Under the pieces are notes generated by a model. That model was not told the origin of the DNA and did not search any database. It worked only from the letters and a program-made list of their open reading frames with translations. A stretch of DNA of 64,000 nucleotides from Cyclobacteriaceae bacterium (GTDB lineage: Bacteria; Bacteroidota; Bacteroidia; Cytophagales; Cyclobacteriaceae): the NCBI GenBank assembly GCA_022841475.1, contig JALHRJ010000009.1, positions 45,462-109,461 of the forward strand, written 5' to 3'. Both the position numbers and the translations under genes were made by a program. This document shows positions 1 to 10,200 of the stretch, piece after piece. Position 1 is the stretch's first letter. Each line of letters begins with the position of its first letter.

Positions 1-1014
1 CGAATTTCGGATGGCTGGAAAATTGGCGATCCGGAAAGTAGTAGGTTTTAATGAACCATATCCTTCGCCCAATAACAAACCAGCATCTTTTGCCAGCGTC
101 TTGATTTCTGTAATCCGTTCGGGATGGCCGGTAAGCGTAAGTACCGTTAGCGAGCGCACACCCTGATTTTTAATATGAAGTTTCAAATTTTTAGCGCCTC
201 TGAAAAACTTTTGCCAGCCTAAAGCACGGGCAATTGATTTCTGATGAATGTGTTCCATCGGCTTTCTCTTTCTTAAAACCCGCATCAGCAAATAAATGCC
301 GAGCACATTAGGTGTACAATTCGTTTGCCATTTATTCATCATTTCATCAATATACGCAAGACTGTTGTAGTGTTTCTTTTCGTTAATGGACTTCATGTAT
401 TGAATGGCCTGTGGTGAACACACCATCACGGCCAGGCCAGCGGGTAACCCAAAACATTTTTGAACAGAGGCGAACCATACATCGGCTGATTTAAAATTTA
501 GTTCAATACCTGCCATCGAGGACGTAGCATCCACAACTACTAAAGCCCGTGAATTTTTTCGCTTGACCGTGGCAATCAACTTGTTGTTCACTTCCGTGCC
601 ATTGCTGGTTTCGTTTTGTGTGATACAAATAACCTCTTGATTTTTTAAGGGCAACTTCCTGATATCCAGTTTTGATTCAGGATCAAACCGAAACGACTGG
701 GCACCGGGCACAAGGCGGTGGGTATAGTCAAACCATTTTTCGCCAAAGGCTCCGTTAAAAATATGAAGACTACTTTCAGAGATCAGCGATTGTGCTATTA
801 TTTCCCAACATTCTGTTGCTGACGTAGCAAAAAAGACACTATAACTTTCCGGAATGTTTAGTTTTTCCTTGAGTAAGGATACCGTCTTTTTGCTGATCGC
901 CACAAACTCTTCGCTGCGGTGATTCATACTCAGGATGCCCTTCTTATGTGCATCCTTTACATAAGTGGGAATTTCATCATACACACGCGAAGGACCAGGG
1001 TAGAAGGAGATCAT
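1..1014 (-). CDS. Class V PLP-dependent aminotransferase, phosphoserine aminotransferase-like (3' end outside window)
   Basis: The reading frame opens at an ATG at 1014 (MISFYPGPSRVYDEIP) and runs off the left edge, so the C-terminus is missing. The N-terminal 'YPGPS' and 'NHRS' segments, the 'VVVDATSSMAG' strand with the PLP-nitrogen-binding Asp, and the 'SVQKCFGLPAG' motif carrying the presumed Schiff-base Lys match fold-type I class V aminotransferases. The visible end reads 'FRIANFPAIR', a signature of the SerC-like/alanine-glyoxylate branch. The likely reaction is transamination in serine biosynthesis, but substrate specificity cannot be read from the sequence. It is followed on the same strand, in the upstream direction, by aroQ with a 33-nt gap, so the two may be cotranscribed. 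Confidence 0.8.
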   Translation of the reverse strand, partial: MISFYPGPSRVYDEIPTYVKDAHKKGILSMNHRSEEFVAISKKTVSLLKEKLNIPESYSVFFATSATECWEIIAQSLISESSLHIFNGAFGEKWFDYTHRLVPGAQSFRFDPESKLDIRKLPLKNQEVICITQNETSNGTEVNNKLIATVKRKNSRALVVVDATSSMAGIELNFKSADVWFASVQKCFGLPAGLAVMVCSPQAIQYMKSINEKKHYNSLAYIDEMMNKWQTNCTPNVLGIYLLMRVLRKRKPMEHIHQKSIARALGWQKFFRGAKNLKLHIKNQGVRSLTVLTLTGHPERITEIKTLAKDAGLLLGEGYGSLKPTTFRIANFPAIRNS

Positions 1015-1047
1015 GGATGCAACTAAGTAGTAACCAATGTTGAAAAT

Positions 1048-1473
1048 TTAGATTTTGGAATTCTGAATGAATTGAATCCCCATGGCATAACCTTCCATGC
1101 CAAACCCGGTAATCAACCCTACACACCTTGAGGTGATCAAACTTTTGTGTCGGAATTCTTCGCGGGCGTAAACGTTGGAAATATGAACTTCTACTACCGG
1201 AGTTTTAATTGCTGCTATGGCATCGTGAATGGCTACTGAAGTGTGGGTGTAGGCTCCTGCATTAAGAATGATACCTTCAAAAGAAAAACCCACTTCATGA
1301 AGCTTGTTAATCAACTCACCTTCTACATTGGACTGATAGTAGTGAAGTTCAACAGCCGGAAAGCGTGTTTTTAACAGAGCAAAATAGTCTTCAAAAGATT
1401 GTTTGCCGTAGGTCTCGGGTTCACGTTTACCTAGCAAATTGAGGTTCGGTCCGTTGATGATTTGTATCTTCAT
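1048..1473 (-). CDS. aroQ: Type II 3-dehydroquinate dehydratase
   Basis: This 141-residue protein has the usual length of the small dodecameric type II enzyme that converts 3-dehydroquinate to 3-dehydroshikimate in the shikimate pathway. Seen in the sequence are the N-terminal 'NGPNLNLLGKREPETYG' loop with the catalytic Tyr at residue 22, 'ILNAGAYTHTS', and 'VEVHISNVYAREEFRHKS' with the catalytic His and the substrate-binding Asn and Arg. The protein is cytosolic. It is divergent from the xerD-like gene with only about 30 nt between start codons, so the two promoters must overlap. The identification is secure. Confidence 0.96.
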   Translation of the reverse strand: MKIQIINGPNLNLLGKREPETYGKQSFEDYFALLKTRFPAVELHYYQSNVEGELINKLHEVGFSFEGIILNAGAYTHTSVAIHDAIAAIKTPVVEVHISNVYAREEFRHKSLITSRCVGLITGFGMEGYAMGIQFIQNSKI

Positions 1474-1505
1474 GCCACAAGATAAATAATTTGCACATTT
1501 GTGCA

Positions 1506-2408
1506 GTGAAGAATTGGGAAAGTCATATCAAACACTTTGGAAGCTACCTCAAGCTTGAGCGATCACTTTCTGGTAATTCTATTCAAGCCTATGTGCGCGA
1601 TGTCGAAAAACTAGCTCAATTCATTGAGATGAAATTTGCAGGTATTAGTCCGCTGGCCATATCCGCAAAACACTTGCAAGCTTTTCTGCAATACATCAAT
1701 GAGTTGGGGATGAGTGCTTTCAGTCAGGCCCGGATTCTTTCAGGCATTAAGGCATTTTATAAATATCTTCTGTTTGAGGAAATGCTTGAGAAAGACCCTA
1801 CCGCACTTATTGAAGGTCCGAAGTTGGGAAGAAAGTTACCCGACACCCTCGATTATGATGAGATTGTAAAAATGCTGGAGGCAATCGACCTCTCCAAACC
1901 TGAAGGCGGGCGCAACCGGGCTATGCTTGAAGTTCTTTATTGCTCCGGCTTGCGCGTGTCTGAGCTGGTGGATCTCAAAATTGGTAATGTTTATTTTGAT
2001 GTTGGATTTCTGCGGGTGATCGGAAAAGGAAATAAGGAACGATTGGTGCCAGTTGGCAAAGACGCACTCAAGTTTATGAAGATTTATCTCGAAGAAATTA
2101 GGGTGCATGTGTCGGTGCAAAAAGGTTCGGAGAGTCACGTTTTTTTAAATCGGAGGGGAAAAAGGTTATCACGGGTAATGGTATTTATGATTATTAAGGA
2201 TCTGGCAATTCGAATTGGATTAAAAAAGACAATCAGCCCCCATACTTTTAGGCATTCGTTTGCCACCCATTTAATTGAAGGCGGGGCCGATTTGCGGGCC
2301 GTGCAGGAAATGCTGGGCCATGAATCGATTACTACAACAGAAATTTATACGCACCTCGATCGGGATTACCTACGGCAAGTAATTCAGGAGTTTCATCCTC
2401 GGAGTTAG
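1506..2408 (+). CDS. xerD: Site-specific tyrosine recombinase XerD-like
   Basis: This is a tyrosine recombinase of about 300 residues. The N-terminal SAM-like DNA-binding domain contains 'YLKLERSLSGNSIQAY'. The catalytic domain shows the Arg in 'YCSGLRVSELVDL', the Lys in 'GKGNKERLVPV', the HxxR box in 'HTFRHSFATHL', the second His in 'MLGHESITTTEIYTH' and the nucleophilic Tyr in that same segment. Length and the absence of phage-integrase N-terminal elements indicate the housekeeping Xer recombinase that resolves chromosome dimers at dif with FtsK, which is also encoded in this window. I prefer the GTG at 1506 because homologues begin close to the 'W..Y...YL..E' motif; an in-frame TTG at 1491 is the alternative. 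XerC versus XerD cannot be fully separated by eye. Confidence 0.9.
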   Translation: MKNWESHIKHFGSYLKLERSLSGNSIQAYVRDVEKLAQFIEMKFAGISPLAISAKHLQAFLQYINELGMSAFSQARILSGIKAFYKYLLFEEMLEKDPTALIEGPKLGRKLPDTLDYDEIVKMLEAIDLSKPEGGRNRAMLEVLYCSGLRVSELVDLKIGNVYFDVGFLRVIGKGNKERLVPVGKDALKFMKIYLEEIRVHVSVQKGSESHVFLNRRGKRLSRVMVFMIIKDLAIRIGLKKTISPHTFRHSFATHLIEGGADLRAVQEMLGHESITTTEIYTHLDRDYLRQVIQEFHPRS

Positions 2409-2436
2409 GGAGGGTGAAATACCCAACGAGTTTCAT

Positions 2437-2444
2437 TACCTTTA
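2437..2444 (+). promoter_or_regulatory. Near-consensus Bacteroidota -7 box before the DUF4136 gene
   Basis: TACCTTTA matches the Bacteroidota -7 consensus TAnnTTTG at all but the last base. It ends only 4 nt before the ATG at 2449, which would give a leaderless or very short-leader transcript. No clear -33 TTG is seen at normal spacing. Confidence 0.35.
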
Positions 2445-2448
2445 CTGT

Positions 2449-2976
2449 ATGATTAAGCTATTTGTTTTATCTGCCATAGTATTCAGCGGAAGCATGGCTT
2501 TGGGCCAGGAGTTTAAAGTTGAGTACGATAAAAACCGCGACTATTCCCAATACAAAACATTTAGATTTGGGGAGGGTGAATTGACAACACCGAAGGACCA
2601 ACGACAGGTAACAGCCGAGCAAGTGGATAAATGGATAAAGGATGCTGTAACCAAGGAGTTAGAAATGAAAGGATTAAAGCGGGTTGATTCCGCAGCTGAC
2701 CTGGTGGTATCTTACCTGGCAGGATCCATCGCAAAAAGTGATGCCAGCAACGTAGGCCCCATGGGCTTAACACCCGGCTCCATGGAAAGAAATTTTTCAC
2801 GCGAATATCAAGTGGGAAATCTGGTAATTGATTTGAATGATAGAAAAGGCCAGAAGGTGTGGCGTGTTAATGCAACTATCGAAATGCTTAGCACTAATGC
2901 CCCAACGGTAATTGACGGTGTAGTACAAAAGGGTTTCAAAAAATATCCCAAACCTGCCAAGAAGAAAAAGAAGTAG
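2449..2976 (+). CDS. DUF4136 family secreted protein
   Basis: This 175-residue protein has an N-terminal signal peptide (hydrophobic residues 3-18, cleavage near 'ALGQ'). The segment '[14 protein letters not shown]' followed by alternating helix and strand ('[19 protein letters not shown]', '[11 protein letters not shown]') and 'WRVNATIEM' is the DUF4136 pattern. In that family a small alpha/beta domain lies in the periplasm or on the outer membrane, often as a lipoprotein; here no lipobox Cys is seen. The C-terminus ends in a Lys-rich tail (KPAKKKKK). The biochemical role of the family is unknown. The gene lies 4 nt upstream of pyrD and probably shares its transcript. Confidence 0.85.
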   Translation: MIKLFVLSAIVFSGSMALGQEFKVEYDKNRDYSQYKTFRFGEGELTTPKDQRQVTAEQVDKWIKDAVTKELEMKGLKRVDSAADLVVSYLAGSIAKSDASNVGPMGLTPGSMERNFSREYQVGNLVIDLNDRKGQKVWRVNATIEMLSTNAPTVIDGVVQKGFKKYPKPAKKKKK

Positions 2977-2980
2977 TTCC

Positions 2981-4006
2981 ATGTATCAGTTCTTAATCCG
3001 GCCACTCCTCTTTCTTTTTCCTCCGGAGTTTATACATCATTTTACGTTTAAGATTTTAAAAGTAGCTGGTTATTTACCAGGCTTGTCTTTCGTATTCCGA
3101 AATCTGTTCTCTGTGCAAGATCCCAAACTTGAGCGCACCTTATTTGGAATTACGTTTCCTAATCCGGTAGGATTGGCTGCTGGGTTTGATAAGGATGCCC
3201 TACTCATTGATGAGTTAGCTTCATTTGGTTTTGGCTTTATTGAGATTGGAACGCTCACGCCAAAACCACAACCCGGTAATGATAAACCACGTTTGTTTCG
3301 GCTGCCGAAAGATCAGGCACTGATAAACCGCATGGGGTTTAATAATCGCGGGGTTGATGCAGCTGTTTTGAAACTCAGAAAACGAAAATCAAAAGTGATT
3401 GTGGGTGGAAATATTGGGAAGAACAAAATTACACCGAACGATAAAGCAGGGGAAGATTATGCATACTGTTTTGAAGCACTCTATCCGTATGTCGATTATT
3501 TTGTAGTGAATGTGAGCTCACCCAATACACCGGGCCTTCGCGAATTGCAGGAAAAGGAGCCGCTAAAAAAATTATTAAATGAAGTGAAAGCACTCAACGG
3601 GAAAAAAGAAAAAGCTAAACCTGTCTTATTAAAAATTGCGCCTGACCTGAATGAGGCCCAGCTAAATGATGTAGTTGAGATTTTACAGGAAACAAAAACG
3701 GATGGTGTGATTGCCACGAATACTACCATTTCCCGTGAAGGATTAACGACCGATAAAGAAACGGTTGCATCTATCGGTAATGGTGGACTAAGCGGAAAGC
3801 CCTTAGCAATGCGATCAACGGAAGTAATTTCTTTTTTACGAAATAAACTTGGTAAGAATTATCCCATCATCGGTGTAGGTGGCATTATGTCTCCGCAAGA
3901 TGCAAGTGATAAATTAAAAGCCGGTGCTGATCTGGTTCAGATCTACACTGGCTTTATTTATGAAGGGCCGGGGTTGGTAAAGCGGATTAATGAAGAGATT
4001 TTGTGA
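2981..4006 (+). CDS. pyrD: Dihydroorotate dehydrogenase (quinone), class 2
   Basis: The 341-residue length and the N-terminal hydrophobic helical segment (about residues 1-35) are those of the membrane-associated class 2 enzyme, which oxidises dihydroorotate to orotate with quinone as acceptor in pyrimidine synthesis. Motifs seen are '[13 protein letters not shown]', 'NRMGFNNRG', '[14 protein letters not shown]' with the class 2 catalytic Ser, 'ATNTT', and the FMN-phosphate loop '[19 protein letters not shown]' followed by '[12 protein letters not shown]'. It is translationally close to the DUF4136 gene and ends 4 nt from the convergent lipoprotein gene. PyrF, a later step of the same pathway, is at the other end of the window. 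Confidence 0.97.
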   Translation: MYQFLIRPLLFLFPPEFIHHFTFKILKVAGYLPGLSFVFRNLFSVQDPKLERTLFGITFPNPVGLAAGFDKDALLIDELASFGFGFIEIGTLTPKPQPGNDKPRLFRLPKDQALINRMGFNNRGVDAAVLKLRKRKSKVIVGGNIGKNKITPNDKAGEDYAYCFEALYPYVDYFVVNVSSPNTPGLRELQEKEPLKKLLNEVKALNGKKEKAKPVLLKIAPDLNEAQLNDVVEILQETKTDGVIATNTTISREGLTTDKETVASIGNGGLSGKPLAMRSTEVISFLRNKLGKNYPIIGVGGIMSPQDASDKLKAGADLVQIYTGFIYEGPGLVKRINEEIL

Positions 4007-4009
4007 ATA

Positions 4010-4969
4010 TTATTTAAGGACGAGCTCAAGGATTTTACCCGTCTGGGTATAGGCGATAATCCTTTCTTTGAAAGTAACGACTGAATTTATCTGGCTGGTA
4101 GCTTCAAGTTCTCTCCACATATCGTTTTCCAAGGAATAACTGACTGAAGATACTAAATCGGATCCATTCAAGATCATAACAAATGTATCATGAAAGGCAA
4201 TAATCCTGGGAGTTGTATTATAATTGAATTCGGTATTTATCGTGTTTCCAACTTTTTCCTCAGTTCCATTTTTACTTTTATAAGCCGAAATTAGTTGCTT
4301 GTAACCATCCGCTTTGTAGATATATTTTTCATCATCAACGAAACTGAAATATCCATTAAACAAGATTGGGGAAATATCATTCCCACTTAGTTCAAATCCA
4401 GGAAACCCTTGAAAATAAAGTCTATCTTTGGTTTTAAAGATATTTCCAATTATAAATTCAGAAGATATTGGAGTGAAACTTATCCCGTCAAAGGAAAGAA
4501 TCGAATACTTATTCTCATTAAGAAAAATATCTTCTCCGCTAATAAATAGTTTGTCGTTATAAAATTCAATATCTAAAATAAACTTGCTGATTAAAATTTC
4601 TACAAGTTTATTATCAATGATTTTGTATAGTTTATTAAATGACATAAAATAGGGTACCCCCTTGAAGAAACTGAAATCATAAGAATTAGATAGCGGATAA
4701 TTCCCATCTTCCAATGAGGCAAGTTTTTGCCATTGTTCTTCGTACCTATAGATACTTATCAAGCCATGATCATCGGATCCTAGAGCATACAGCGTTTCAT
4801 CTAAAACTTCTAATTGCATTATAGTGATCGCATTAAGTGGTGGGATATTACTCTCTACCCACTTTAATGAACTTATAGGGTCATCTTTGGGGACAGGTAT
4901 TTGGTCTTCCCCACATGCGCCAAGGATTAGGATTACGATGGGCAAAATACTATGTAGGCAAAACCTCAT
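4010..4969 (-). CDS. Uncharacterised lipoprotein, possible beta-propeller
   Basis: This 319-residue protein starts with a lipoprotein signal peptide whose lipobox 'LGAC' puts the lipidated Cys near residue 19. I do not recognise a named family. The rest alternates short strands with recurring patterns such as 'LYALGSDDHGLISIYRY', 'LYKIIDNKLVEI', 'KLFISGEDIFL' and 'RLYFQGF', which suggests a Kelch- or WD-like propeller reporting blade-like repeats. The coding sequence looks more A+T-rich than its neighbours, which may indicate later acquisition. It lies 6 nt downstream of the S9 peptidase gene on the same strand and may be cotranscribed with it. Confidence 0.7.
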   Translation of the reverse strand: MRFCLHSILPIVILILGACGEDQIPVPKDDPISSLKWVESNIPPLNAITIMQLEVLDETLYALGSDDHGLISIYRYEEQWQKLASLEDGNYPLSNSYDFSFFKGVPYFMSFNKLYKIIDNKLVEILISKFILDIEFYNDKLFISGEDIFLNENKYSILSFDGISFTPISSEFIIGNIFKTKDRLYFQGFPGFELSGNDISPILFNGYFSFVDDEKYIYKADGYKQLISAYKSKNGTEEKVGNTINTEFNYNTTPRIIAFHDTFVMILNGSDLVSSVSYSLENDMWRELEATSQINSVVTFKERIIAYTQTGKILELVLK

Positions 4970-4975
4970 TACTAC

Positions 4976-7129
4976 TTACTCTTTAATCCCCGCCAGATCT
5001 AACATAAATGCAAACTCCTGCGCAATTTCTTCATACACTTTAAACCGGCCTGTGGTTCCGCCATGGCCCGTTTCCATGTTTGTTCTTAATAATAATGTGT
5101 TGTTATCAGTTTTTAACTCGCGAAGTTTGGCTACCCATTTAGCTGGCTCCCAATATTGTACCTGACTATCATGAAAGCCTGTTGTCACCAGCATGTTTGG
5201 ATAGTTCTGTGGAACTACCTGATCGTAGGGTGAATACTCCAACATATACATGTATGATTCAGGATTTTTTGGATTACCCCATTCGTCAAACTCACCTGTT
5301 GTTAAAGGGATTGATTCATCCTCCATCGTAGTCACGACATCCACAAACGGAACTTTGGCAATCACGCCTTTGTATAAATCGGGCCGTATATTTACTACGG
5401 CACCCATCAACAATCCTCCGGCACTGCCACCGGAAGCAAACAGTTTTTCGGGGGATGTAAACTTTTCTTCAATTAGAAATTCGGAACAGTCAATGAAGTC
5501 CGTGAAGGTATTTTTCTTCTTAAACATTTTTCCGTCCTCATACCACTGGCGGCCCATTTCCTGGCCACCGCGAATATGAGCAATGGCATAAACAAAACCA
5601 CGATCCAACAAGCTAAGTCGGGTAATGGAAAACGTGGGATCCATGCTGGCACCATACGATCCATATCCATAGATTAAAGTAGGATTGCTGCCATCTTTTT
5701 TTATTCCTTTTTTATAGACAACGGACATGGGAATTTGGGTGCCGTCATCGGCTGTGGCCCAAAGTCGTTCGGTTTGATACTCTTCAGGGTTGTACCCACC
5801 TACAACTTCTGTTTGCTTAAGGAGTTTTCTTTCCTTCGTTTTCATGTTGTAGTCATAGGTCGAATTCGGTGTTGTAAGGGAAGTGTATCCATAGCGCAGT
5901 AAGTCCGTATCAAAATCAATGTTGATAGAAGGATAAATGGTGTAAGCAGGCTCGCCAAAATTTAAATAGTGTTTGTTATTGGTTTTTTGTTCGATGATAC
6001 GCATTAGCGTGTTGCCACGGGCGCGTTCACTTAACACTAAATAGTCTTTGAAAATCTCAATCCCTTGCAACAATGTGTCCTTGCGATGCGCAATTTTTTC
6101 TTTCCAGTTAGTTTTAGCGGTTTTTGAATCGGGTGTTTCCATCAGACGGAAATTTTGTGCCTCGAGATTGGTGACAACGTAAAATTTATCGCCATAATGA
6201 TCTATGGAATATTCAAGACCACGTTCACGTGGAGTAAACTCTTTGAACTTGCCATCAGGAGAATTAGCATCGAGTATCTGGTAATGATTGGTAAGCGTGC
6301 TACCCGCCCAGATTACCAAAAATTTCTTGGATTTGGTTTTGTAGATGCCTGTGTAAAACGTTTCATCTTTTTCTTCTGATACAATCGGATCGTTCTTATA
6401 GGACGAACCCACCTTGTGTTTGATAATCCAACGTGAGCGCAGTGTAGTAGAATCTTTTTTGGTATAGAAATAAGTCTTGTTATCGTTGGCCCAGGTTACC
6501 TGGCCTTCGGTATTAGGCACGGGTTCCTCCACTAACTTTCCGGTTCTTAAATCTTTTACATAGACAGTGTATCGTCTTCTGCTTACGGAATCTTCCGCGT
6601 AGGCGAGCAGGTTATTGTCTTCACTTACACTTAGTCCGGTAATTGAATAATAGTCGTGACCTTTGGCCATGTCGTTTACATTCAATAAAATTTCTTCGGC
6701 CCCTTCTAGGGTTCCTTGCTTGCGACAATAGATTGGATATTCCTGACCTTGCTCATAACGGGTATAATACCAATAGCCATTGTCTTTGTAAGGCACCGAT
6801 TCATCGGTTTGTTTTATACGGCCTATGATCTCATCATACACTTTCTTTTGCAATCCTTCGGTGTGTTTGAGTTTCGTTTTGAGATAGTCATTCTCGGCAT
6901 TCAGATAGTCGACTACCTTTTGAGTCTGTTCATCTCTCTGCTCTGCGTTCTTTTGTTCGTCAGAAAGTTTCATCCAATAATAATTGTCGATGCGGTTACC
7001 TGTTAATTCTTTAGCAACTTTTTCAGGTGTGGGAGCTTTTACGTCTTCAGGAGTTTCTTTTTTTTCTGTCGAACAAGAGAGGATAAACACCAGTCCGATC
7101 AAAAGCACAAGTAATGCAGGTAGTTTCAT
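4976..7129 (-). CDS. ptrB: S9 family peptidase, oligopeptidase B-like lipoprotein
   Basis: The 717-residue protein has a lipobox signal peptide ('LVFILSCSTEKK'), an N-terminal seven-bladed propeller region (about 60-430) and a C-terminal alpha/beta-hydrolase domain. The catalytic triad is visible: Ser near residue 569 in 'GGSAGG', Asp near 653 in 'FHDSQVQYWEPAKW', and His near 689 in 'GHGGTTGR'. The 'RGGQEMGRQWYEDGK' loop is typical of protease II. The family cleaves short peptides after basic residues; here the lipobox suggests a periplasmic or membrane-anchored enzyme. A second, disrupted S9 gene lies at 36859-39021. Specificity is inferred from family membership. Confidence 0.92.
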   Translation of the reverse strand: MKLPALLVLLIGLVFILSCSTEKKETPEDVKAPTPEKVAKELTGNRIDNYYWMKLSDEQKNAEQRDEQTQKVVDYLNAENDYLKTKLKHTEGLQKKVYDEIIGRIKQTDESVPYKDNGYWYYTRYEQGQEYPIYCRKQGTLEGAEEILLNVNDMAKGHDYYSITGLSVSEDNNLLAYAEDSVSRRRYTVYVKDLRTGKLVEEPVPNTEGQVTWANDNKTYFYTKKDSTTLRSRWIIKHKVGSSYKNDPIVSEEKDETFYTGIYKTKSKKFLVIWAGSTLTNHYQILDANSPDGKFKEFTPRERGLEYSIDHYGDKFYVVTNLEAQNFRLMETPDSKTAKTNWKEKIAHRKDTLLQGIEIFKDYLVLSERARGNTLMRIIEQKTNNKHYLNFGEPAYTIYPSINIDFDTDLLRYGYTSLTTPNSTYDYNMKTKERKLLKQTEVVGGYNPEEYQTERLWATADDGTQIPMSVVYKKGIKKDGSNPTLIYGYGSYGASMDPTFSITRLSLLDRGFVYAIAHIRGGQEMGRQWYEDGKMFKKKNTFTDFIDCSEFLIEEKFTSPEKLFASGGSAGGLLMGAVVNIRPDLYKGVIAKVPFVDVVTTMEDESIPLTTGEFDEWGNPKNPESYMYMLEYSPYDQVVPQNYPNMLVTTGFHDSQVQYWEPAKWVAKLRELKTDNNTLLLRTNMETGHGGTTGRFKVYEEIAQEFAFMLDLAGIKE

Positions 7130-7253
7130 AGGTTAATATTTCAACGGTGAATAGTTTTTGAGGTCACGAATATAGCTTGTTTTTATCTATGCTGAAACGA
7201 CCCGGGCTCATGAGTGGCAGGATCTTTTATTTTACCACTGAATGTAAATGATT

Positions 7254-10200
7254 CTATTTTTTAATGGTAATGTATCCGGTTAATGGAGGGTTAGTACTAT
7301 CAAGAAATTCTATCTTATAGAAATATATGCCACTGGGCACCGCCTCACCTTTATCGGAAAGACCAATAAATACACGGTCCTGATTATTATATTGGGTCAT
7401 TTCAAAAATCAGATTTCCCCAACGATTGAAGAGACTCACCTTATTATTCTGTGCTTCCGGGAGGGATTCAATGTTTTTTATGATCCACTTTTCATTTTTA
7501 TTATCGCCATTGGGAGACATGCCATTATAAACATTTACATTACCTTCTACCCTAATGATAATCTCTTGTTGGATACAACTACCCAGCAGATCACATACTT
7601 CAATAATTAGTTTATCAATTCCTGCGAAAATTAATCCTTTATAATCAATGACTAAAAATCCATCCTCAATGAAAGCGGAAGCACCACTGGAAGGAGGTGA
7701 AATAATTTTAATGGATGCCGGATCAATATTATTGTCAGGATCAGACACCAAGGCGAGTACATCAATCCTAACGGTACCACCGGGTTCTGTAATTTCTGTT
7801 TTGGGACTAATGGAAGGCGCTGAGTTACAGATATTGTTATCAACAACTACCTGAATGGCGACCATCGGACTTTCGCATTCACCAATAAACACAGCTACAT
7901 AAAAAATTGTAGTTGTTGTGATTATCCCGACATTCAGTTCATTGTTGGTCTGAGCTGGAATAAGGTTTTGTGTTGCATCATACCATCTATACTGACCGTT
8001 TTGCGCTCCCGAAGCCTTCAATAAAGTAGTTGTGGTTCCGCAGACAACTACATCACTAGCGACTGGTGATGTTGGAATTGGGTTGATAGTAGCCACGACT
8101 GCCGTTCGAGCACTTTCACAGGCACCAAAACTTATGGATACGAAGTATTGTGTATTAGCATTTAGTATCGGAGTTGAATAGGTGCTATTTACTTGACCAG
8201 CAAGCGCAGTACCTCCTGTATTGGTGGTATACCAACGATACTGACCATTGATTGCTCCTGCAGCATTCAGCGTAACTGAACCGGAACCACATCGGGATCC
8301 TCCGGTAGTAGTAGGAGCATTGGGAGTGGAATTTATTTCCGCGAGCACTACTGATCTGGGTCCTTCGCAACTTCCATTGTTTAACGCAACATAGTAGTTC
8401 GTGGAGACGCTTAATACAGGAGTTGTGAAAGTGCCATTGGTTTCTCCGCTGATGGCAACTCCCCCGGTGGGTGAGGTATACCAACGATATTCACCATTGG
8501 AACCTCCCGTAGCAGTTAGTAATAGAGAAGCTGACACGCAGGAAGAATTGCCTGTAGTAATCGGTGCTAACGGAACAGCATTAATGGTTGCTGTAACAAC
8601 CGTGCGATTACTTTCGCACGTTCCATTGTTGATGGCTACATAATAGTTTGTGGTTCCAGTTAAAGTTGGTGTTGTGTAGGCAGCATTGGTTTGTCCTGCA
8701 ATAGCAGTCCCGCCCGTTGCAACAGTATACCATCGATATTGTCCCGCCACACCACCTGAAGCATTGAGTGTCACCGTACCGCTTCCGCAAATGCTGGAAC
8801 TTGTTGTAGTTGGAGCTGTTGGTATTGGATTGATCGTAGCAGTAACAATCGTACGATTACTTTCGCACGTTCCATTGTTGATGGCAACATAATAGTTTGT
8901 TGTTCCTGTTAATGTGGGTGTTGTATAGGTAGCATTTGTTTGCCCTGCAATAGCAGTGCCTCCGGTTGCTACTGTGTACCAGCGATATTGTCCGGCACTT
9001 CCACCTGAAGCATTGAGTGTCACCGTACCGCTTCCGCAACTACTGGCACCAGTTGTTGAGGGTGCCGTTGGTATTGGATTGATGGTAACGGTAACAATCG
9101 TACGATTACTTTCACACGTTCCATTGTTGATGGCTACATAATAGTTTGTTGTTCCGGTTAATGTGGGTGTTGTATAGGCAGCATTGGTTTGTCCTGCAAT
9201 AGCAGTACCTCCAGTTGCTACTGTGTACCAGCGATATTGTCCGGCAGTTCCACCTGAAGCATTGAGAGTTACCGTGCCACTTCCGCAGATGCTTGCCCCT
9301 GTTGTTGATGGCGCAGTTGGAGGAGTATTAATGGTAGCCGTGACAATTGTGCGATTACTTTCACAGGTTCCGTTATTGATGGCTACGTAATAATTTGTTG
9401 TTCCAGTCAAAGTCGGTGTTGTATAAGCAGCATTGGTTTGTCCTGCAATAGCAGTCCCTCCGGTTGCTACGGTATACCAACGATATTGTCCCGCCACACC
9501 ACCTGAAGCATTGAGTGTCACAGTTCCGCTTCCGCAAATGCTGGCACTTGTTGTAGTTGGAGCTGTTGGTATTGGATTGATCGTAGCGGTAACAATCGTG
9601 CGATTACTTTCACACGTTCCATTGTTGATGGCCACATAATAATTTGTTGTTCCTGTAAGTGTAGGCGTTGTGTAAGCGGCATTGGTTTGACCTGCGATCG
9701 CAGTGCCCCCTGTTGCTACGGTGTACCATCGATATTGTCCCGCCACACCACCTGAAGCATTGAGTGTCACAGTTCCGCTTCCGCAACTACTGGCACCAGT
9801 TGTTGATGGTGCCGTTGGTATTGGATTGATGGTAGCGGTAACAATCGTGCGATTACTTTCGCACGTTCCATTGTTGATGGCCACATAATAGTTTGTGGTA
9901 CCGGTAAGCGTAGGTGTTGTATAGGCAGCATTGGTTTGCCCAGCGATCGAAGTGCCCCCTGTTGCTACCGTGTACCAACGATACTGTCCGGCAACACCTC
10001 CTGCAGCATTGAGGGTCACCGCGCCACTGCCACAATTACTGGCACTTGTTGTTGTTGGTGCAGTTGGCGGAGTATTAATGGTAGCAATAACGATTGTGCG
10101 ATTACTTTCACACGTTCCATTGTTGATGGCCACGTAATAGTTTGTGGTTCCCGTGAGTGTTGGCGTTGTATAGGTAGCATTTGTTTGCCCTGCAATAGCA

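Noticed and set aside
1506-2408. Phage or mobile-element integrase
   Set aside because: Length, start region and motif spacing fit a housekeeping Xer recombinase; no attachment sites, tRNA or phage genes lie nearby.
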